Shown in pieces: positions 42,089-50,783 of a stretch of DNA of 64,000 nucleotides. Positions within the stretch are counted from its first letter, which is position 1; the number at the start of each line of letters is the position of its first letter. The position numbers and the translations under genes are program-made. Origin of the DNA: Fibrisoma limi BUZ 3 (lineage in GTDB: Bacteria > Bacteroidota > Bacteroidia > Cytophagales > Spirosomataceae); contig NZ_CAIT01000008.1 in the NCBI RefSeq assembly GCF_000296815.2, positions 41,206 through 105,205 of the forward strand, written 5' to 3'. The notes below the pieces were generated by a model, which was given only the letters and a program-made list of their open reading frames with translations, did not search any database and was not told where the DNA came from.

Positions 42089-42213
42089 ATTTATGGTTTC
42101 TCATTCCTCTTCGATCAGTCTCCATCCTTGATACATGGCGGCATTTCCCCGCCGAAGATAAACCCAATCCTACCGGAGATAAACCGTCGGTTTTATAACG
42201 GACTAGTGATGAC

Positions 42214-42221
42214 TACGTTTG
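42214..42221 (+). promoter_or_regulatory. Putative -7 box before the TonB-dependent receptor gene
   Basis: TACGTTTG matches TAnnTTTG; GTTTTATAACGG 19-24 nt upstream is a poor -33 box, as expected if an activator such as the adjacent regulator is needed. It lies about 150 bp before the chosen ATG. Confidence 0.35.
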
Positions 42222-42369
42222 ATTCGTCCTACGGTTAATCAAATGCACGTCGAATTGTATGAAAGCTCGTTTACTGAAAACCATAATACCAACTATATTC
42301 AACCCGAAACTGTGTAGACATCTTTATTCGCATACGTATTGGCCTGTCCAAACACACGCATTTCGTTTT

Positions 42370-44832
42370 ATGAAACCACCGTTTATCATACTGCTTATTT
42401 GTTTTCTGTACACTCATCTGGCCATAGGGCAGGCGACCCAGACCCTGCGCGGACGGGTGGTTGATAAAGAGTCCAAATTTCCGCTCGTTGGGGCCACTGT
42501 GCTGGTGACTACGGTTGATAAAGGTACCGTCGCCGATACGTCGGGGGCCTTCCGGCTGGCCGGTGTTCTGGTGGGACGACACACGGTGAAGGTCTCGCTG
42601 GTCGGCTACAAAGACGCCCTGCTGAACGACATCATTGTTGATGCCGGCCGGGAGCGAATTCTGGATATTGAACTGGAAGAAGAAATTCGGCAGCTTTCGT
42701 CCGTGACTGTTCAGGCGCAGCGCACCGGCGAGGCCCGCAACGAAATGGCGGTCGTATCGGCCCGGCAGTTTTCGGTCGACGAAACCAACCGCTACGCCGG
42801 CAGCCGGGGCGAACCGGCCCGCATGGCGTCCAACTTCGCCGGAGTGCAGGGGGCCGACGACTCCCGCAACGACATCGTGATCCGGGGTAACTCCCCGCAG
42901 GGCGTGCTGTGGCGGGTCGATGGCATCAGCATTCCTAACCCCAATCATTTTGCCATTGCCGGTACGTCGGGGGGGCCGGTCAGTATCATCAACAACCGAT
43001 ACCTGGCCAACTCCGACTTCTTCACAGGCGCATTTCCGGCCGAATTTGGCAACACCATTGCTGGTGCGTTTGATCTGAAGCTTCGCAACGGCAACAACGA
43101 ACGCCACGAGAAAATGCTGCAATTCGGCTTTCTGGGTACGGAAGTGATGGTAGAGGGACCCCTATCAAAAAAATCGGGCGCGTCCTACCTGGCTACGTAT
43201 CGGTACGCCAACCTATGGCTGTTCAACAAACTGGGCATTGACATTGGCACGCAGGCCGTACCCACCTACCAGGACGGCTTTTTTCGCCTGAATTTCCCGT
43301 TGAAGAAGCGGAACGGCGAATCGGGCGGCTCGCTAGCCATCTGGGCGCTCGGCGGCACGAGTACGATCGATATCCTGATCAGCCAGCAGGAGGTCAAAGA
43401 TCGTAACATTTTCGGCCAGAACGACCGCGACCAATACTACACCTCCCGAATGGGCGTGGCTGGCCTGACATATACCCGGCCCCTAAACCGGCAGACGTTC
43501 TGGAAGGCGACGCTGGCCGTGTCGGGCAATGCGCAGGACGCCAATCACGATTATCTGTTTCTGCGCAAAGACGGCAACGGCAACCCACTGGTACAAAACA
43601 GCCGCTACGTTATCGATTCGCTGCGCCCGATTCTGGATTACCGTTTTTCGGAAGTTCGCTACTCACTGTCGACTTACATCAACCACAAGCTCAGCGCCCG
43701 GGCCACCATCAAGGCGGGGCTGAACACGGATCTGTATCATTTCAAAGCATTCGACAGCGTCCGGACATTCGTCGATGTTAACTCTACCCGCTTTACTCCC
43801 TGGCGTACGCGCTGGAACACCAACGAAGCTTTTGCGCTCCTGCAACCGTACGTGAGCTACCGCAACCGCCTGACCGACAACCTGACCCTGACGGCCGGTC
43901 TGAACGCGCTCTGGTTTACCCTCAACAACAAGAGCCTGTCGCCCATCGAACCGCGGCTGGGTCTGAGCTGGGACCTGCCGGGTCGCCAGAAGCTGAGTCT
44001 CGCTACGGGGCTTCACAGCCAGATTCAGCCGGTATACGCTTACTTCTACGCCGAAGACCTCAACAGCTCAACCGGCGCGGGGCAACTGGCCAACCGGAAC
44101 ATGGGCTTGACCAAAAGCTGGCATTACGTCGCCAGCTACCAGCGACTGCTGGGCCGCAACATCCGCGTGCTGCTGGAAACGTACTACCAGCGTTTGTTTA
44201 ATATTCCCGTCGAGCGGGAGCGGTCGTCGTTTTCGCTGGTTAATTCAGGGGCTTCTTTCTCCCGGGTCTTCCCGGGTCCGGTGGTCAACACCGGTACGGG
44301 TCGCAACTACGGTGTGGAATTGACCGTCGAGAAGTTCTTCAGCAACCACTACTATTTCCTGCTGACTGGCTCGCTGTTCGATGCGAAATACAAAGGCTCG
44401 GACGGCGTCCTGCGTAATACCGATTTCAACGGTCGCTACGCGTTCAACGCCCTGTTCGCCCGCGAGTTTTCGTTCCGGCGGTCATCGCTCACGCTCGGCT
44501 TCAAGTACACCGCCACGGGCGGGCGCTGGTACGGCCCCGTCGATGAGCGGGCGTCGCGCCTGAATCAGGAAGTTATTTTTCAGAATGACGGACGCAACAC
44601 CATTCAGTTTACACCGTATCGACGGTTCGATCTGAAGGCCGACTACAAAATCAACCGGGGCGCTGTCGGTCGCCGGGGCCTGACGCACACCGTTTCGGTC
44701 GATCTGGTTAACGTACTGGGCGTCCAGAACATCCTGTCGCTCAGCTACGCCCCACAACCCGACGGTAGCATTATCAAGCAGGAATACCAGTTAGGCTTCC
44801 TGCCGATCTTCCTGTACCGGATTGACTTCTGA
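42370..44832 (+). CDS. TonB-dependent receptor, non-SusC type, of the fructan locus
   Basis: An 820-residue outer-membrane receptor. Signal peptide MKPPFIILLICFLYTHLAIGQ is followed by a carboxypeptidase-regulatory-like domain (LRGRVVDKESKFPLVGATVL). The plug has RGEPARMASNFAGVQGADDS and DIVIRGNSPQGVLWRVDGI, and a barrel follows. It is shorter than the SusC proteins nearby and lacks the long SusC insertions; the plug resembles CirA-like or outer-membrane-receptor relatives. No SusD partner follows. It lies between the hybrid regulator and the MFS-fructokinase-SusCD-GH32 operon, so it is likely part of the same response, perhaps taking up a smaller fructo-oligosaccharide. The frame opens at 42259, but the signal peptide begins at 42370. 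Confidence 0.9.
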   Translation: MKPPFIILLICFLYTHLAIGQATQTLRGRVVDKESKFPLVGATVLVTTVDKGTVADTSGAFRLAGVLVGRHTVKVSLVGYKDALLNDIIVDAGRERILDIELEEEIRQLSSVTVQAQRTGEARNEMAVVSARQFSVDETNRYAGSRGEPARMASNFAGVQGADDSRNDIVIRGNSPQGVLWRVDGISIPNPNHFAIAGTSGGPVSIINNRYLANSDFFTGAFPAEFGNTIAGAFDLKLRNGNNERHEKMLQFGFLGTEVMVEGPLSKKSGASYLATYRYANLWLFNKLGIDIGTQAVPTYQDGFFRLNFPLKKRNGESGGSLAIWALGGTSTIDILISQQEVKDRNIFGQNDRDQYYTSRMGVAGLTYTRPLNRQTFWKATLAVSGNAQDANHDYLFLRKDGNGNPLVQNSRYVIDSLRPILDYRFSEVRYSLSTYINHKLSARATIKAGLNTDLYHFKAFDSVRTFVDVNSTRFTPWRTRWNTNEAFALLQPYVSYRNRLTDNLTLTAGLNALWFTLNNKSLSPIEPRLGLSWDLPGRQKLSLATGLHSQIQPVYAYFYAEDLNSSTGAGQLANRNMGLTKSWHYVASYQRLLGRNIRVLLETYYQRLFNIPVERERSSFSLVNSGASFSRVFPGPVVNTGTGRNYGVELTVEKFFSNHYYFLLTGSLFDAKYKGSDGVLRNTDFNGRYAFNALFAREFSFRRSSLTLGFKYTATGGRWYGPVDERASRLNQEVIFQNDGRNTIQFTPYRRFDLKADYKINRGAVGRRGLTHTVSVDLVNVLGVQNILSLSYAPQPDGSIIKQEYQLGFLPIFLYRIDF

Positions 44833-44837
44833 CGGGC

Positions 44838-44959
44838 GTGAGTTATGAATAGCAGACAAGCCCTTGTTGTCCCGTTTATTATAGCCCGCCATTTGTCATC
44901 CCTCCTGCGTCGTGATGACAGAAAAAGCATTGGATGTTACGGAGCTATCCATAACTCAC
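44838..44959. repeat. 122-bp MITE-like element with 16-bp terminal inverted repeats
   Basis: GTGAGTTATGAATAGC (44838-44853) and GCTATCCATAACTCAC (44944-44959) are inverted copies, matching at 15 of 16 positions. Between them is a smaller hairpin, TGTCATC/GATGACA, around CTCCTGCGTC. It contains no gene. The shape is that of a miniature inverted-repeat element, or of a structured extragenic repeat. Confidence 0.55.
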
Positions 44960-44981
44960 ATCAATTAGTGTTCGACAGCCA

Positions 44982-45014
44982 GGGTGGTGTCGGGTTCAGA
45001 ACCCGACATTACCC
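44982..45014. repeat. Near-perfect 33-bp palindrome, GTCGGGTTC type
   Basis: GGGTGGTGTCGGGTTC (44982-44997) pairs with GAACCCGACATTACCC (44999-45014) around one central base, with two G-U pairs. The core TGTCGGGTTC/GAACCCGACA is perfect. It follows the 122-bp element by 22 bp. No U-run follows. Similar palindromes are familiar to me as dispersed repeats in Cytophagales; copy number here needs a genome search. The rest of the 415-bp gap (44833-45247) shows only the promoter-like box at 45211. Confidence 0.6.
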
Positions 45015-45210
45015 ACCAATACCGACCTATCGTTTCTACAACCTCCTCAGCACTCAGGTCCGCTGTTACAAAATCATAAATTCATGTAGCAAAATCATAA
45101 CTCCTAATCTCTACCTTACCTTTAAATTATTAATAATCAGTGGTTTGTTTTAAAATACAAATTCATAAGTATCTGAACAGTATTCGTAAGCCCACCGGGA
45201 ACGCTTAGCT

Positions 45211-45218
45211 TAGCTTTG
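45211..45218 (+). promoter_or_regulatory. Putative -7 box of the fructan operon
   Basis: TAGCTTTG matches TAnnTTTG and lies 29 bp before the ATG of the MFS transporter, the first gene of the operon. No good -33 box is found at the right spacing, which fits an activator-dependent promoter. Confidence 0.4.
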
Positions 45219-45247
45219 ACTCATCAATCGACATTTCACTGTCTGTC

Positions 45248-46582
45248 ATGAGTCAACAACAACGCATTTTTTTCTGGTCGGTAACGGCCGCTCTGGGTGG
45301 CTTCCTCTTCGGGTTCGACACGGCCGTAATCTCCGGCGTCGAGCAGGCGCTGCAACCCCTCTGGAACCTGAGCGTGTGGGAACACGGCCTGACGGTCTCG
45401 ATGGCCCTGATCGGCACCGTACTGGGTGCCATGCTCGGTGGCATCCCGGCCGATCGTCTGGGTCGCCGGAAAACGCTTTTCTGGATTGCGGTCCTGTATC
45501 TGGTGTCCTCGCTGGGTTCTGCGCTGGCTACGGACTGGAGCCTGTTTCTGCTGTTCCGGTTCATGGGTGGGCTGGGCGTAGGCGCGTCGTCGGTAGCGGC
45601 CCCGATGTACATTACCGAGATTTCGCCGGCCAGATCACGCGGGCGGCTCGTGGCCCTGTTCCAGTTTAACGTCGTACTGGGTATCCTGATCGCCTACCTG
45701 TCCAACTACGTGCTCCAGGACCTCGGCGATAATGCGTGGCGTTGGATGCTGGGCGTGCAGGCCGTTCCCTCCCTGCTGTTCCTGATCGCGGTGCTGAACA
45801 TTCCGGAAAGTCCGCGCTGGCTATTGCTGAAACGCGGCAAAGTGGACGAAGCCCGCGAGGTACTTCGGATGATCGATAGTGAAAATTACCAGCAAACGCT
45901 GGATGCGCTCCGCTTCAGCGCCGAGCAGCAAACGCTCGCCCACAAACCCGCCCGGCTGTTCTCATCCCGTTACAAAACCCCGATCATGCTGGCCGTGCTG
46001 TTCGCCGTCTTCAACCAGGTATCGGGCATCAACGCCATCATTTACTACGCTCCCCGGATCTTTGAAATGACAGGCCTTGGCAAAAGCTCCGCCTTGTTGT
46101 CTTCAGCCGGGATTGGCGTAGTGAATCTCCTGTTCACGCTACTGGCCGTAAACCTGATCGACCGCTTTGGCCGCCGGACGCTGATGCTCATCGGTTCGGT
46201 GGGACTGATTGTCACGCTCGGCCTTGTAGCACGGGCCTTCTACGTGCAGGATTTCGGCGGCATGTCGGTGCCGATTCTCCTCTTCGTCTACATCGCCTTC
46301 TTTGCCTTCTCGCAGGGTGGAGTCATCTGGGTATTTATTTCCGAAATCTTCCCCAACGAAGTGCGAGCCGACGGGCAGGCCCTGGGCAGCTTCACCCACT
46401 GGCTGATGGCCGCCATCATTACGTTTACGTTCCCCTACTTCGCGGAGCAGCTCGGCGGTGCCTACACCTTCTCCTTCTTCTGCTTCATGATGGTGCTCCA
46501 GCTCGTGTTTGTCCTCCGGCTGATGCCCGAAACGAAAGGCACCAGCCTGGAACAGGTCGAAAAAACCTTCGTCGTGCATTAA
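45248..46582 (+). CDS. MFS sugar porter (probable fructose importer)
   Basis: A 444-residue inner-membrane sugar porter with 12 membrane segments. It begins FFWSVTAALGGFLFGFDTAVISG. The family motifs are clear: GGIPADRLGRRKTLFWIAV (D-R-x-G-R-R/K), PESPRWLL after the sixth segment, QVSGINAIIYYAPRIFE (Q..G.N...YY), DRFGRRTLMLIG and a final PETKGTSLEQVE. Sugar porters move monosaccharides by proton symport or by facilitated diffusion. Placement before fructokinase in a GH32 locus makes fructose the likely substrate. It is the first gene of a probable operon reaching 54.1 kb, with a 101-bp gap to the kinase. Confidence 0.92.
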   Translation: MSQQQRIFFWSVTAALGGFLFGFDTAVISGVEQALQPLWNLSVWEHGLTVSMALIGTVLGAMLGGIPADRLGRRKTLFWIAVLYLVSSLGSALATDWSLFLLFRFMGGLGVGASSVAAPMYITEISPARSRGRLVALFQFNVVLGILIAYLSNYVLQDLGDNAWRWMLGVQAVPSLLFLIAVLNIPESPRWLLLKRGKVDEAREVLRMIDSENYQQTLDALRFSAEQQTLAHKPARLFSSRYKTPIMLAVLFAVFNQVSGINAIIYYAPRIFEMTGLGKSSALLSSAGIGVVNLLFTLLAVNLIDRFGRRTLMLIGSVGLIVTLGLVARAFYVQDFGGMSVPILLFVYIAFFAFSQGGVIWVFISEIFPNEVRADGQALGSFTHWLMAAIITFTFPYFAEQLGGAYTFSFFCFMMVLQLVFVLRLMPETKGTSLEQVEKTFVVH

Positions 46583-46683
46583 GACGGTTTCCGGTATCCG
46601 TGCTTCGATTGACGCGATATGTGCTGGACGAAGCAACCGGAAACCAAGTACCCTACACCGAAAACAGCTAACTGTAATCCGAT

Positions 46684-47574
46684 ATGACACCAACCCTTGT
46701 CTGTTTTGGCGAAACCCTCTGGGACGTACTGCCCAGTGGCAAACAACCGGGCGGAGCCCCTATGAACGTAGCGGTGCACCTCCGCAATTTTGGTCTGGAC
46801 TCACGCATGATCAGCCGGGTTGGCGACGACGATCTGGGCAAAGAACTTCTGGAATTCATTGCCGGGAAAGGGATTCCAACCGATACGATCCAGCGCGGCC
46901 ATACGCACCTGACCGGCGTAGTGAAAGCCAACGTAAGCGACTGCAACGAGGTAACGTACAAGATCGTCCAGCCCGTCGCCTGGGACTACATTCAATACGA
47001 TGAGTCGCTGGCTCAACTACTAAAGCAGGCCGACGTATTCATTTACGGCAGTCTGGCCGCCCGCAGCCAGCCGTCGCGCGATACGCTCTACCAACTGCTG
47101 GAAACAGCCCCTCTGAAGGTATTTGACGTCAACATTCGGCCTCCACACTACAGCCGCGAGGTTATCGAGTACCTGCTGGCTAAGGCCAACATCGTCAAGA
47201 TGAACCATCATGAGCTGGCCGAAATCGCGGCCTGGTACGGTACGCAGACGGGCGAAGCGGCCGCCATGCAGCACCTCATGGACCGGTACTCGCTACAGTC
47301 ACTCTGCGTTACCCGGGGTGAAAAGGGGGCCGTTCTCCTTCATCAGGACGGCTTCGTACAGCAGGCCGGTTTCCCGGTAACGGTGGCCGACACCATCGGC
47401 AGCGGTGATGCCTTTCTGGCCGCCTTTCTCTACAAAACCTTACAAGGTGAATCGGCACAGAAAACCCTGGAATTTGCCTGCGCCACCGGCGCGTACGTAG
47501 CCACGCAGCGGGGTGCCACGCCCGCTTTCTCTGAGCAAACGATCATCGGCGCAACGCAGTTGGCCACCCCCTGA
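46684..47574 (+). CDS. PfkB-family carbohydrate kinase (probable fructokinase)
   Basis: A 296-residue sugar kinase. N-terminal LVCFGETLWDVLPSGKQPGG followed by APMNVAVHLRNFGLDSRMIS is the PfkB substrate-binding region. The C-terminal DTIGSGDAFLAAFLYKTLQG contains the ATP/anion-hole GSGD, where the Asp is the catalytic base. The enzyme would phosphorylate fructose to fructose 6-phosphate (or another sugar) in the cytoplasm after import by the MFS porter just upstream. The GH32 gene in the same operon supports the fructose assignment. Length is typical of fructokinases. It lies 38 bp before the SusC gene. Confidence 0.9.
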   Translation: MTPTLVCFGETLWDVLPSGKQPGGAPMNVAVHLRNFGLDSRMISRVGDDDLGKELLEFIAGKGIPTDTIQRGHTHLTGVVKANVSDCNEVTYKIVQPVAWDYIQYDESLAQLLKQADVFIYGSLAARSQPSRDTLYQLLETAPLKVFDVNIRPPHYSREVIEYLLAKANIVKMNHHELAEIAAWYGTQTGEAAAMQHLMDRYSLQSLCVTRGEKGAVLLHQDGFVQQAGFPVTVADTIGSGDAFLAAFLYKTLQGESAQKTLEFACATGAYVATQRGATPAFSEQTIIGATQLATP

Positions 47575-47612
47575 TCCTTTTCGCAATGCACTAACGTAAA
47601 CCATTTCCTTCC

Positions 47613-50600
47613 ATGAAAACGTATCTATTTACAGTCATCATCCTGCTCATGACGGTGCAACTGGCCTTGGCCCAGCGTACCATTACGGGTAGCGTTGTCG
47701 ACGCCAGAACCCAGGAGCCATTGATTGGTGCCAGCATCATCATTCCCGGTACAACCACCGGTACGGTAGCTGACCCCAACGGAAAATTCGCCATCTCCCT
47801 GCCAGCCAGCGCCACCAGCATCACGGTATCATTCATCGGCTACACTACCCAGGAAGTTCCGGTGCAGGGCCGCGACAACATAACCGTTGCCTTATCCGAA
47901 GGGGGGCAACTGGCCGAGGTCGTCGTTCTGGGTTATACTACGTCCCGGCGGCAGGATCTGACGGGTGCCGTGGCCATCATTGAACCGGCCGTCACCAAGA
48001 ACACCAGTTCGGGTAATCCACTCCAGGCCCTACAGGGACGTACCCCCGGTCTGTACATTGAAAAGACCGGAACTCCTTCCGGTGAAGCCAGCCGCATTCT
48101 GATCCGGGGCGCTAACACATTGGGCAACAACGACCCGCTGTTTATCATCGACGGCGTACCCACCAAACGTCCGCAGGTATTTCAAAGCCTCAACCCGTCG
48201 GCTATCCAATCCGTACAAGTGCTGAAAGATGCCTCTTCGGCCTCAATTTATGGTTCCCGGGCGTCAAACGGCGTCATCATTGTCACAACGAAAAATGGGG
48301 CGAACGCTGACGGCAAACTGAACGTCCAGTTCAACTCCAGTATTACGGCCCAATCCGAAAAGCCCGAGCGCTTCCGGATGCTGAACGCCGTCGACCGGGG
48401 CCGGGCGCTCTGGCAGGCATCCGTCAACGATGGCGTTGATCCGGCGTCGGCCTACGGCGAAATCTACACGTTCAACTGGAACAGGGATTTCCGGAATCCG
48501 CAACTGACCAGCGTAGCGGTAAATCCGTTTGTCGGGGGTGATCAGAACGTACCGGTCGGCGATACCGACTGGCAGAAGGAGCTTTACAAAACCGCTTACG
48601 TCACGAACAATGACCTCACTATTTCAGGGGGCACGCAGAACTCATCCATCCTGGTCAACCTCAGTTATTTCAACAATACGGGATTGGTAAAGTACACCGG
48701 CTACGATCGCCTGACGGGGCGTCTGAACGGCCTTACCAGCAAATTTGACGGACGCTTTAAGCTGGGCGTTAATCTTCAGATGACTACCTCGCGGGAAACA
48801 CCGGTAACGACCGATTTAGGTGGAGCGCCAACGCCCGGCCTGGCCGTTACGCTCGCGCCGACGATTCCGGTTTATACGAAAACGGGCGACTTCGCCGGTC
48901 CGATTGGCTCGGGCTACTCCGACCGGAACAACCCGGTGTTCATGCAGTACATTAACCGCTGGGACAAGATCAACCGGACGTTCGTGTTCGGCAATGTATA
49001 CACCGAGATTGAGCCAATTCGGGGGCTGATCTTCCGGTCGTCGCTGGGTATGGACAACGCCCGGTTTGCCAACAAAAACATCGAACAGTCGTTCAAAAAC
49101 GGCTTCATCGCCCGCTCGCTCAACAGCCTGACTCTGAATACTAACCGGTTTCTGAGCCTGACCTGGACGAACACCCTACGCTATAGCTTTGGCGTTGGCG
49201 ACCACCGGTTCAACGTACTGGGCGGTATTGAAGCCATCCGGGACAACCTGGACGACGTGATTTCGTACCGCGAGAATTTTGCGGTGCAGACCGAAGATTT
49301 CTTTGTCCTCAGTGCCGCGTCGGGCAACGCCAGCAGCACCGGTACGTCGACCGGCAGCCGGTTGCTTTCGCAGTTTGCCCGCGTCGACTACAACTTCTCG
49401 GATCGGTACCTGGCTGCCCTGACGCTACGTCGGGATGGTTCCTCTCGCTTCGGTGCCCAGAACCGCTATGGTTTCTTTCCAGCCGCGTCCGTGGGCTGGC
49501 GGATTGACAAAGAAGCGTTCATGCAGAACGTAAAAATCATCAGCAGTCTGAAGCTGCGGGCGGGTGCGGGTCGCATCGGGAACCAGGACATCGGGGACCT
49601 GGCTCGCTTTGGCCTGTTCGAGCCGCGCTACGGCACGCTGGCGTCCCAGGTACCGAACGGCCACAACAGCTTCTTCGACCAGTTCTGGAACGTCGGAACG
49701 GCCTACGACCTGAACGGCGTCAATTCCGGTACGTTGCCGTCCGGTTTCGTGCAAACCCAGGGCGAAAACACGGCCTTAAAGTGGGAAACGACTGACGAAC
49801 TAAACGTAGGACTTGACTTCTCGTTCCTGAATGGAAGCCTGGCCGGATCGTTCGACTACTTTACGCGCCAGACCCGCGACATCCTCATCAAACCGCCCGT
49901 CGCTGCGGCTGTCGGCGAGGGCCAGCTCAAATTCGTCAATGGAGCGACCAAAACGAACAAAGGCTTCGAGCTGTCGTTGGGTTACTACGGCAAACCCATC
50001 GGCGACTTTACCTACAACGTATCGGCTAACTTCGCCCGCTTCCGCGACCGGATCACGGTGCTGCCTGAAGAAGTACGCTCAGCCTTTGCCGGTAACGCCG
50101 TAACAACCATCATTGGCCGGTCGCAGTTTGATCTGTTTGGGTACCGCACCGACGGTATTTTCCAGAGCCAGGAAGAGGTAAATAACCATGCCGCCCAGGT
50201 AGGTGCAGCACCGGGCCGCATCCGTTACCGTGACCTCAACGGCGACAATAAGATCGACGCGCTGGACCAGGAGTTCTTCGGCACTACGCTCCCCGCGCTG
50301 GAATACGGCACGCAGGTTCAGCTTGGCTACCGAAATTTTGATTTTTCGATTTTCGGGTCGGGCGTAGCCGGTCGGACGGGCTTCGATCCGTACACGTTCT
50401 ACAACAACTTCATCCGGGGCCGCGACAACGTAGGACCGGGCGTATTCGACGCCTGGACACCGCAGAATACCTCCTCGTCTATTCCGGCCCTGACCCTCTC
50501 GGACGGCAATAACGAAACCCGTACGTCCGACTATTTCAACGTCAACACGTCGTACTACAAAATCCGCAACGTACAGCTTGGCTACACATTCCCGAAGGAG

Positions 50601-50765
50601 ATCATCGGCAAAGTAAGACTGACCAGCCTGCGGCTCTACGGCATGGCCGAAAACCTGATCTGGTTTAAGAGCAGAAGTTTCCTCGGCCCTGACCCCGAGC
50701 GCGTTGACGTCAACACGGTTCCCGTTCCGCGCACGTTCACATTTGGTTTAAACGTCTCCTTTTAA
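47613..50765 (+). CDS. SusC-family TonB-dependent transporter of the fructan locus
   Basis: A 1050-residue outer-membrane transporter. Signal peptide MKTYLFTVIILLMTVQLALAQ, then the regulatory-like domain (ITGSVVDARTQEPLIGASII). The plug carries VVVLGYTTSRRQDLTGAVA, NDPLFIIDGVPTKRPQ and VLKDASSASIYGSRASNG; the barrel ends in TFTFGLNVSF (terminal Phe). Partner of the SusD that begins 18 bp after it. In this locus it most likely imports fructo-oligosaccharides released from a larger fructan at the surface. The beginning of the signal peptide, and the 38-bp gap from the kinase, fix the start. No STN domain, so control is by the hybrid regulator and not by FecR. Confidence 0.95.
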   Translation: MKTYLFTVIILLMTVQLALAQRTITGSVVDARTQEPLIGASIIIPGTTTGTVADPNGKFAISLPASATSITVSFIGYTTQEVPVQGRDNITVALSEGGQLAEVVVLGYTTSRRQDLTGAVAIIEPAVTKNTSSGNPLQALQGRTPGLYIEKTGTPSGEASRILIRGANTLGNNDPLFIIDGVPTKRPQVFQSLNPSAIQSVQVLKDASSASIYGSRASNGVIIVTTKNGANADGKLNVQFNSSITAQSEKPERFRMLNAVDRGRALWQASVNDGVDPASAYGEIYTFNWNRDFRNPQLTSVAVNPFVGGDQNVPVGDTDWQKELYKTAYVTNNDLTISGGTQNSSILVNLSYFNNTGLVKYTGYDRLTGRLNGLTSKFDGRFKLGVNLQMTTSRETPVTTDLGGAPTPGLAVTLAPTIPVYTKTGDFAGPIGSGYSDRNNPVFMQYINRWDKINRTFVFGNVYTEIEPIRGLIFRSSLGMDNARFANKNIEQSFKNGFIARSLNSLTLNTNRFLSLTWTNTLRYSFGVGDHRFNVLGGIEAIRDNLDDVISYRENFAVQTEDFFVLSAASGNASSTGTSTGSRLLSQFARVDYNFSDRYLAALTLRRDGSSRFGAQNRYGFFPAASVGWRIDKEAFMQNVKIISSLKLRAGAGRIGNQDIGDLARFGLFEPRYGTLASQVPNGHNSFFDQFWNVGTAYDLNGVNSGTLPSGFVQTQGENTALKWETTDELNVGLDFSFLNGSLAGSFDYFTRQTRDILIKPPVAAAVGEGQLKFVNGATKTNKGFELSLGYYGKPIGDFTYNVSANFARFRDRITVLPEEVRSAFAGNAVTTIIGRSQFDLFGYRTDGIFQSQEEVNNHAAQVGAAPGRIRYRDLNGDNKIDALDQEFFGTTLPALEYGTQVQLGYRNFDFSIFGSGVAGRTGFDPYTFYNNFIRGRDNVGPGVFDAWTPQNTSSSIPALTLSDGNNETRTSDYFNVNTSYYKIRNVQLGYTFPKEIIGKVRLTSLRLYGMAENLIWFKSRSFLGPDPERVDVNTVPVPRTFTFGLNVSF

Positions 50766-50783
50766 TCCTTCGACCTCACGATC

